A stretch of 10,215 bases of DNA, from positions 1 through 10,215 of the forward strand of contig CANGVB010000072.1 of the NCBI GenBank assembly GCA_947456995.1, read 5' to 3'. Positions 6,013-10,215 of this stretch are shown here, piece after piece. Positions within the stretch are counted from its first letter, which is position 1, and every line of letters starts with the position of its first letter. This DNA comes from Bryobacteraceae bacterium (GTDB taxonomy: Bacteria; Acidobacteriota; Terriglobia; Bryobacterales; Bryobacteraceae). The notes under the pieces were generated by a model that saw nothing but the letters and a program-made list of their open reading frames with translations, made no database searches and was not told the DNA's origin. A program made the position numbers and the translations under genes.

Positions 6013-7026
6013 TCAACTAACCCCTTCAGTCCGCTCTCGTCGCGGATCCAGTTTTAAAATTCGTAGACTCTTGCGAAGTACGGTGCTGATCGGCAGATCC
6101 TTCAATTGGTCCAGTCGAACCCATTGAAAGAGATCCCCCGTGCCACCCCGCAGTTTCGCCTCTCTTAGAATTATTCGATACTTGTGATTCACAATGGAAT
6201 GAGAAAATTCACCCAGATTGCCGAATATCTTGGCTTGGCTAAGCTTTTCAGGCTCCGGTAGTTCCCAAAAACCCGCTAGCCTCTTACTGTCCAGCGGTCG
6301 CTGCCACAGCAAGACTTCCTCTCCCCTGCAAATCCACAACATCGTTCTCTCTTCGGAGATTTGAGTCGCTTTTCCGATCTGAATTGGTATGGTGTGCTGA
6401 AGCCCCTGAAGCCTCGCCCCACAATCTTCATTTATTGGACAGTAAAGGCATTTGGGGGCCTTTGGCAAGCAGATTGTCGCGCCCAGTTCCATCAATGCCT
6501 GCTTGTAAGTGCCAGGATCCTTCGTATCCATCTGATTCTGAGCTACTTGCTGTAATCGTGTACGAATTGTAAATGTTTTTACGTCCCCTGATTCTGCCGT
6601 CCAGCGAGCCATTACACGCACAATATTTCCATCCAGCCCGACCCGTGGTAAACCGAATGCAATGCTCGCAACAGCCGCCGCCGTATAGTCCCCAACTCCC
6701 GGCAATTCATGGATTTGCTCATAGCTCCTCGGAAACCCACCCATCTCCACCATAAGCCGGGCTGCCTTCTGCAAATTCCTCGCCCGCGAGTAGTACCCAA
6801 GGCCACTCCACATCGCCAGCAACTCCGATTCGCTCGCTGCCGCCAATTCCTCATAAGTCGGAAAACGTTCAAGAAATCGCTCATAGTACGGAATCACGGC
6901 CGTCACCCGCGTCTGCTGCAGCATGATCTCTGACAGCCAGATCGCATAAGGGTCTCGCGTCCGCCTCCAGGGTAAATCTCGCTGGTTTTTCACAAACCAG
7001 TCATGCAAACGGTGGGCTAGGGTCAT
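6013..7026 (-). CDS. mutY: Adenine DNA glycosylase MutY
   Basis: Base-excision repair enzyme that removes adenine mispaired with 8-oxoguanine; cytoplasmic; 337 aa, normal for the family. HhH-GPD fold with catalytic E33 in LSEIMLQQT (31-39), hairpin-helix-hairpin LPGVGDYTAAA (108-118) and catalytic D132 in LDGNIVRV. The [4Fe-4S] loop is complete: C186-x6-C193-x2-C196-x5-C202. The C-terminal NUDIX-like 8-oxoG recognition domain spans about 225-325 with WQRP, GFWELPE (252-258) and the FSH loop (274-276). ATG at 7026 is preceded by AACGCG and no Shine-Dalgarno; a minus-strand TGA eight codons upstream limits extension. It is divergent from uvrA across 47 bp and leads the minus-strand run of six genes, the next gene beginning 4 bp after its stop. 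MutY followed by exported proteins is an odd pairing; co-transcription does not imply shared function. Confidence 0.96.
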   Translation of the reverse strand: MTLAHRLHDWFVKNQRDLPWRRTRDPYAIWLSEIMLQQTRVTAVIPYYERFLERFPTYEELAAASESELLAMWSGLGYYSRARNLQKAARLMVEMGGFPRSYEQIHELPGVGDYTAAAVASIAFGLPRVGLDGNIVRVMARWTAESGDVKTFTIRTRLQQVAQNQMDTKDPGTYKQALMELGATICLPKAPKCLYCPINEDCGARLQGLQHTIPIQIGKATQISEERTMLWICRGEEVLLWQRPLDSKRLAGFWELPEPEKLSQAKIFGNLGEFSHSIVNHKYRIILREAKLRGGTGDLFQWVRLDQLKDLPISTVLRKSLRILKLDPRRERTEGVS

Positions 7027-7073
7027 CGCGTTGGTATACTCAAAAAATCAGGAAAGAAAAAGCGAAAACGCGG
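7027..7073. promoter_or_regulatory. Divergent mutY/uvrA control region
   Basis: The 47-bp spacer must hold the start signals of both genes. For uvrA, TGGTATACT (7032-7040) is an extended -10 (TGn then TATACT, five of six to TATAAT) with no good -35; transcription would start near 7047, leaving a leader with AGGAAAG at 7050-7056, too far (17 nt) from GTG to be a normal ribosome site. The core GTATAC (7034-7039) is palindromic, so a minus-strand -10 (TATACC) overlaps it and could give a nearly leaderless mutY message. CGCGTT (7027-7032) and AACGCG (7067-7072) form inverted copies touching the two start codons. No E. coli-type LexA box is visible. Confidence 0.5.
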
Positions 7074-9917
7074 GTGGATTCCAATTCGATTGAGATCCTT
7101 GGAGCCCGTGTTCACAACCTCAAGGATATCTCCCTCAACGTCCCGCATAACGTGTTGACTGTTGTCACTGGTGTGTCTGGATCCGGCAAATCATCGCTGG
7201 TCTTTGACACTGTCTACGCCGAAGGCCAGCGCCGTTATGTCGAGAGCCTATCCGCCTACGCGCGGCAATTCCTCGAACGCATGGAAAAGCCCGACGTGGA
7301 CGACATCTTTGGACTTGCCCCGCCAGTTGCCATCAAGCAGAAGAACACCACCCGCAACCCCCGTTCCACCGTAGCCACCTCCACCGAAATCTACGACTTC
7401 CTTCGTCTGCTTTACGCTCGCGCCGGCGAAACCTGGTGCCCCAAATGCGACATCCCTGTCGTTCGTGATTCTGTCGATCTGGTCGCCCACCGCCTGATGG
7501 AAGAACCCGCCGGCACTCGCTGGTATGCACTCTTCCCCATTACTCAGGAAAAACTGAAGTCCGACGCCCTCCGAGACCGTCTCTTCGACCTGCGCTCGAA
7601 GGGCTTCACCCGCCTCTATCAAAACGGTCGAATCTTCGAATTCTCAAGCCCGGAATCTCTACTCGAGCTCAATTTCAATGCCCCTGTCTTTGCACTCGTA
7701 GACCGTCTTGTCATGGCTGCCGACATCCGCTCCCGGCTTGTGGACGCAATCGAGATCGCCTATCGGGAGGGCGGGGAACTGATCTTTGAACAAGCCGGCA
7801 CCGACACCCCGCGTCAACTCCGCTTCAACGAAAAATTCCAGTGCAAAACCTGCTCAACAGAATTTCAAGACCCTGAACCGCGGCTCTTCAGTTTCAACAA
7901 TCCCTTCGGTGCCTGCCCCACCTGCCAGGGCTTCGGCCGCGAAATGGATTACGATCTCGAAAAGGTAATCCCCAACCCAGGTCTCGCTCTAAACGAAGGT
8001 GCCATCGACCCCTGGACCAAGCCGATGTACCTCTTCTACTACGAAGAGTTCAAGAAAACCGCCAAAGGCAAAGTCCGCCTTCATATCCCTTTTGCTGACC
8101 TTAAAGATGACGAGCAATATTTCGTCATGCAGGGCATCCGCAAATTCTTCGAAAAAGTCGTCGAGCCAAAGAAGTACAAGGTTCACGTACGTGTCTTCAT
8201 GGCCCGCTATCGCGGTTACACTACCTGTCGTGATTGCCTGGGTACCCGCCTCCGTCAGGAAGCACGCAACATCCGCATCGGTGGCAAAATCATCAGTGAA
8301 GTCACCCGCCTCAATATCCGCGATGCAATGCACTTCTTTGACGGGCTCACCCTGCGGCCAGAACAACGCGCCGTCGCCGACAAGATCCTTCGTGAAGTCC
8401 AGCAGCGCCTGCGCTTCCTCAATGACGTAGGCCTCGACTATCTCACCCTCGACCGTCTCTCGATGACCCTCTCTGGCGGCGAGGCCCAACGCATCACCCT
8501 CGCCACCTGTCTTGGTTCACGCCTCGTCGGTGCCTGTTATGTCCTCGACGAGCCATCCATCGGTCTCCACTCGCGCGACACACACCGTCTGATCAAGATC
8601 CTCAAAGACCTCCGTGACCTCGGCAACACGATCCTCGTAGTCGAACATGATCAGGAAGTGATGGAAGCCGCAGACCATGTCATCGACATGGGCCCTGGTG
8701 CCGGTGAACACGGCGGCGAGATCATCTTCGAAGGCCCTTACGGTGACCTCCTCAAGCCCAAGAAATCCCCCAAGTCCCTCACCGGAATCTACCTCCGCAA
8801 CGAAAAGAATGTCGCCCCGCAACGGGTTCGCCGCGTCCCCAATTCCAAGCGCGAAATCGTTTTTCGCGGCGCTCGTTCCAACAATCTCAAAGGCATCGAT
8901 GTCATCATCCCGCTCGGTCTGATGGTTGCAATCACTGGGGTCTCGGGGTCGGGTAAATCTACCCTCGTCCATGATGTGATCTTCAAGACCCTCGAGCGGC
9001 GCTTGAGTTTGGGCACCAATACCAAGCCCTCCAGCCGCAAGAAAGCCAGCGAAGAAAGCGGTGACGACGCACCCTCCATGGAAGTGCAACGTCAAACCTG
9101 CCGCTCCGTCGAAGGTGACTACCACCTGAGCGACGTAATCCTCGTCGATCAGTCCCCCATCGGCCGCACTCCTCGTTCCAACCCGGTAACCTACATCAAG
9201 GCCTTCGATCAGATCCGTGATCTCTTCGCCCACACAGCCGAAGCCCAGAAGCGTGGCTATCAGGGCGGGCACTTCTCGTTCAATATCCCCGGTGGGCGTT
9301 GCGAAACCTGTCAGGGCGATGGCACCGTCACCGTCGAGATGCAGTTCCTCGCCGACGTCGAACTGATCTGCGAAGACTGCAAAGGCACCCGATTCAAGCC
9401 GCAAATCCTCGAGATCACCTACAAGGGCCTTAATATCCATCAGGTCTTGCAGCTTACCGTGCGCGAAGCCAGCCACCACTTCCACGACGTCCCACGCCTG
9501 CTGCAAAAGCTGCAAGTGCTCGAAGATGTCGGCCTCGGCTACCTGCGTCTCGGCCAATCCGCCACTACGTTATCGGGCGGCGAAGCCCAGCGTGTCAAGC
9601 TCGCCGCGCACCTGGCCCAATCCTCAAGCGCCAAGACCCTCTTCATCTTCGATGAACCCACCACGGGCCTACACTTCGACGACATTCGCAAGCTTCTCAC
9701 CAGCTTCCAGCGTCTGATCGAAAACGGCGGCAGCATCCTGCTCATCGAGCACAACATGGACGTCATCAAGGCTGCCGACTGGGTGATCGACTTGGGGCCA
9801 GAGGGCGGCGACGGCGGCGGCCGCATCGTTACCGAAGGCACTCCAGAACACATCGTTTCCATCGAAGAATCCCACACCGGACGCTTCCTCAAGCCGGTTC
9901 TCGACAAGTACTACTAA
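7074..9917 (+). CDS. uvrA: Excinuclease ABC subunit A, UvrA
   Basis: Damage-recognition ATPase of nucleotide-excision repair; dimerises and loads UvrB on damaged DNA. 947 aa, full length (E. coli about 940). Two ABC ATPase units: Walker A GVSGSGKS at 33-40 and 622-629; signature LSGGE at 466-470 and 833-837; Walker B ending DE at 492-493 (YVLDEPSIGLH) and 860-861 (IFDEPTTGLH). Zinc-binding Cys pairs: C257/C260 with C281/C284, and C743/C746 with C766/C769, the latter essential for DNA interaction in studied UvrAs; further CxxC at 122-125 and 385-388. The UvrB-interaction and insertion regions lie between the first Walker A and signature. A charged, low-complexity stretch (645-672) follows the second Walker A. 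Start is GTG 7074; no other start codon lies in frame upstream within the spacer. All catalytic motifs are intact. Confidence 0.98.
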   Translation: MDSNSIEILGARVHNLKDISLNVPHNVLTVVTGVSGSGKSSLVFDTVYAEGQRRYVESLSAYARQFLERMEKPDVDDIFGLAPPVAIKQKNTTRNPRSTVATSTEIYDFLRLLYARAGETWCPKCDIPVVRDSVDLVAHRLMEEPAGTRWYALFPITQEKLKSDALRDRLFDLRSKGFTRLYQNGRIFEFSSPESLLELNFNAPVFALVDRLVMAADIRSRLVDAIEIAYREGGELIFEQAGTDTPRQLRFNEKFQCKTCSTEFQDPEPRLFSFNNPFGACPTCQGFGREMDYDLEKVIPNPGLALNEGAIDPWTKPMYLFYYEEFKKTAKGKVRLHIPFADLKDDEQYFVMQGIRKFFEKVVEPKKYKVHVRVFMARYRGYTTCRDCLGTRLRQEARNIRIGGKIISEVTRLNIRDAMHFFDGLTLRPEQRAVADKILREVQQRLRFLNDVGLDYLTLDRLSMTLSGGEAQRITLATCLGSRLVGACYVLDEPSIGLHSRDTHRLIKILKDLRDLGNTILVVEHDQEVMEAADHVIDMGPGAGEHGGEIIFEGPYGDLLKPKKSPKSLTGIYLRNEKNVAPQRVRRVPNSKREIVFRGARSNNLKGIDVIIPLGLMVAITGVSGSGKSTLVHDVIFKTLERRLSLGTNTKPSSRKKASEESGDDAPSMEVQRQTCRSVEGDYHLSDVILVDQSPIGRTPRSNPVTYIKAFDQIRDLFAHTAEAQKRGYQGGHFSFNIPGGRCETCQGDGTVTVEMQFLADVELICEDCKGTRFKPQILEITYKGLNIHQVLQLTVREASHHFHDVPRLLQKLQVLEDVGLGYLRLGQSATTLSGGEAQRVKLAAHLAQSSSAKTLFIFDEPTTGLHFDDIRKLLTSFQRLIENGGSILLIEHNMDVIKAADWVIDLGPEGGDGGGRIVTEGTPEHIVSIEESHTGRFLKPVLDKYY

Positions 9918-9999
9918 GCTCCTGATAGAAAAGGAAGGCACCTCCCAGGCCTTGTGGTGCTGTGTCCCCTAACTTAAAATCTGGTACTAATTCCCCAGG
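9918..9999. other. Intergenic gap between uvrA and sigma factor gene
   Basis: Eighty-two bases. A weak stem, GCACC (9938-9942) with GGTGC (9956-9960) and a 13-nt loop, is the only hairpin seen downstream of uvrA; it is followed by TGTGTCCCC, not a U tract, so no convincing intrinsic terminator is present. The rest holds the possible promoter of the next gene. Confidence 0.4.
9952..9980 (+). promoter_or_regulatory. Candidate sigma-70 promoter for the ECF sigma gene
   Basis: TTGTGG (9952-9957) and TAAAAT (9975-9980) are separated by 17 bp. The -10 matches TATAAT at five of six positions and the -35 matches mainly at TTG. Transcription would start near 9987, giving a 13-nt leader before ATG 10000. 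A match of this quality can arise by chance. Confidence 0.4.
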
Positions 10000-10215
10000 A
10001 TGCCAAGCCGTCCTGGCTTATACTTATCGCCTAGGCCTATCAAGTTGCTGATCCCCGCAGATAGCTTCGACGAACTCTACATCCAACTCAAACGGCTCGC
10101 CCGCCTCCACCTGAGTCGAGAGCGCCCCGATCACACCCTCCAGCCTACTGCCCTGGTTCACGAGGCTCTGATGCGTCTTGACCCGGAAGCCAGGCCAGGT
10201 CTCGATGGTCCCCAA
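10000..10215 (+). CDS. ECF RNA polymerase sigma factor, N-terminal part (runs off window)
   Basis: An open frame of 72 codons from ATG 10000 to the window end with no stop. Residues about 22-62 (SFDELYIQLKRLARLHLSRE, then RPDHTLQPTALVHEALMRLD) carry the hallmark of the TIGR02999-type ECF sigma factors common in Acidobacteriota and Planctomycetota: the DEL...LKRLA helix and the near-invariant HTLQPTALVHEA of sigma region 2. The usual longer N-terminal helix before DEL, often with a GD pair, is missing or replaced by a proline-rich leader (MPSRPGLYLSPRPIKLL). The start is uncertain: AGG overlaps the ATG region with no room for a Shine-Dalgarno; an in-frame TAA at 9988 prevents extension beyond three codons; TTG 10045 is an alternative. 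Its target genes cannot be told from here. Confidence 0.85.
   Translation, partial: MPSRPGLYLSPRPIKLLIPADSFDELYIQLKRLARLHLSRERPDHTLQPTALVHEALMRLDPEARPGLDGPQ

Noticed and set aside
8517..9557. Long minus-strand frame of 346 codons opposite uvrA
   Set aside because: Antisense to Walker, zinc-finger and signature motifs of UvrA; long antisense frames are common opposite GC-rich genes with biased third positions.
9938..9960. Terminator after uvrA
   Set aside because: The stem is only 5 bp with a 13-nt loop and is followed by a C-rich sequence instead of a U tract.
10024..10215. Minus-strand frame at the right edge
   Set aside because: Lies opposite the clear sigma region 2 motif HTLQPTALVHEA on the plus strand.

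Overview
The window looks like chromosomal DNA of an Acidobacteriota bacterium, probably of the Solibacter/Bryobacter group. The main reason is three adjacent secreted proteins with the TIGR03437 type of C-terminal module, a family expanded in that group. A secreted VirB10-like/glycine-rich protein of a type I recall from acidobacterial genomes and the start of a TIGR02999-like ECF sigma factor agree with this. The lineage is inferred from protein character only; there is no rRNA gene here.

Layout: a 47-bp divergent spacer (7027-7073) separates two DNA-repair genes. On the + strand, uvrA (7074-9917) is complete and is followed by an 82-bp gap and the first 72 codons of an ECF-type sigma factor (10000 to the window edge). 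On the - strand, six genes run head to tail from 7026 to 133 with gaps of 4 to about 45 bp: mutY, two Reeler/choice-of-anchor-V-like + TIGR03437 secreted proteins carrying c-type heme-like motifs (CX4CH and CXXCH), a third TIGR03437 protein without that N-terminal domain, a secreted VirB10-like beta-barrel/glycine-zipper protein, and glpK (glycerol kinase). The tight spacing suggests one transcription unit, although its members belong to unrelated processes: base-excision repair, envelope or extracellular functions, and glycerol catabolism.

Functionally, UvrA (nucleotide-excision damage recognition) and MutY (removal of adenine opposite 8-oxoguanine) form a divergent repair pair sharing a short control region. 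The four exported proteins have no assigned function. GlpK feeds glycerol 3-phosphate into lipid or central metabolism; glpF and glpD are not present in the window.

The most unusual items are the pair of Reeler-like proteins with two different heme-binding-like motifs, a 16-bp inverted repeat exactly at the junction of two of the TIGR03437 genes, and the symmetric AACGCG sequences next to both start codons of the divergent uvrA/mutY pair. I saw no tRNA, rRNA, CRISPR array, insertion sequence or phage gene. The window is mostly ordinary core DNA with an accessory-looking secreted-protein block inside it.
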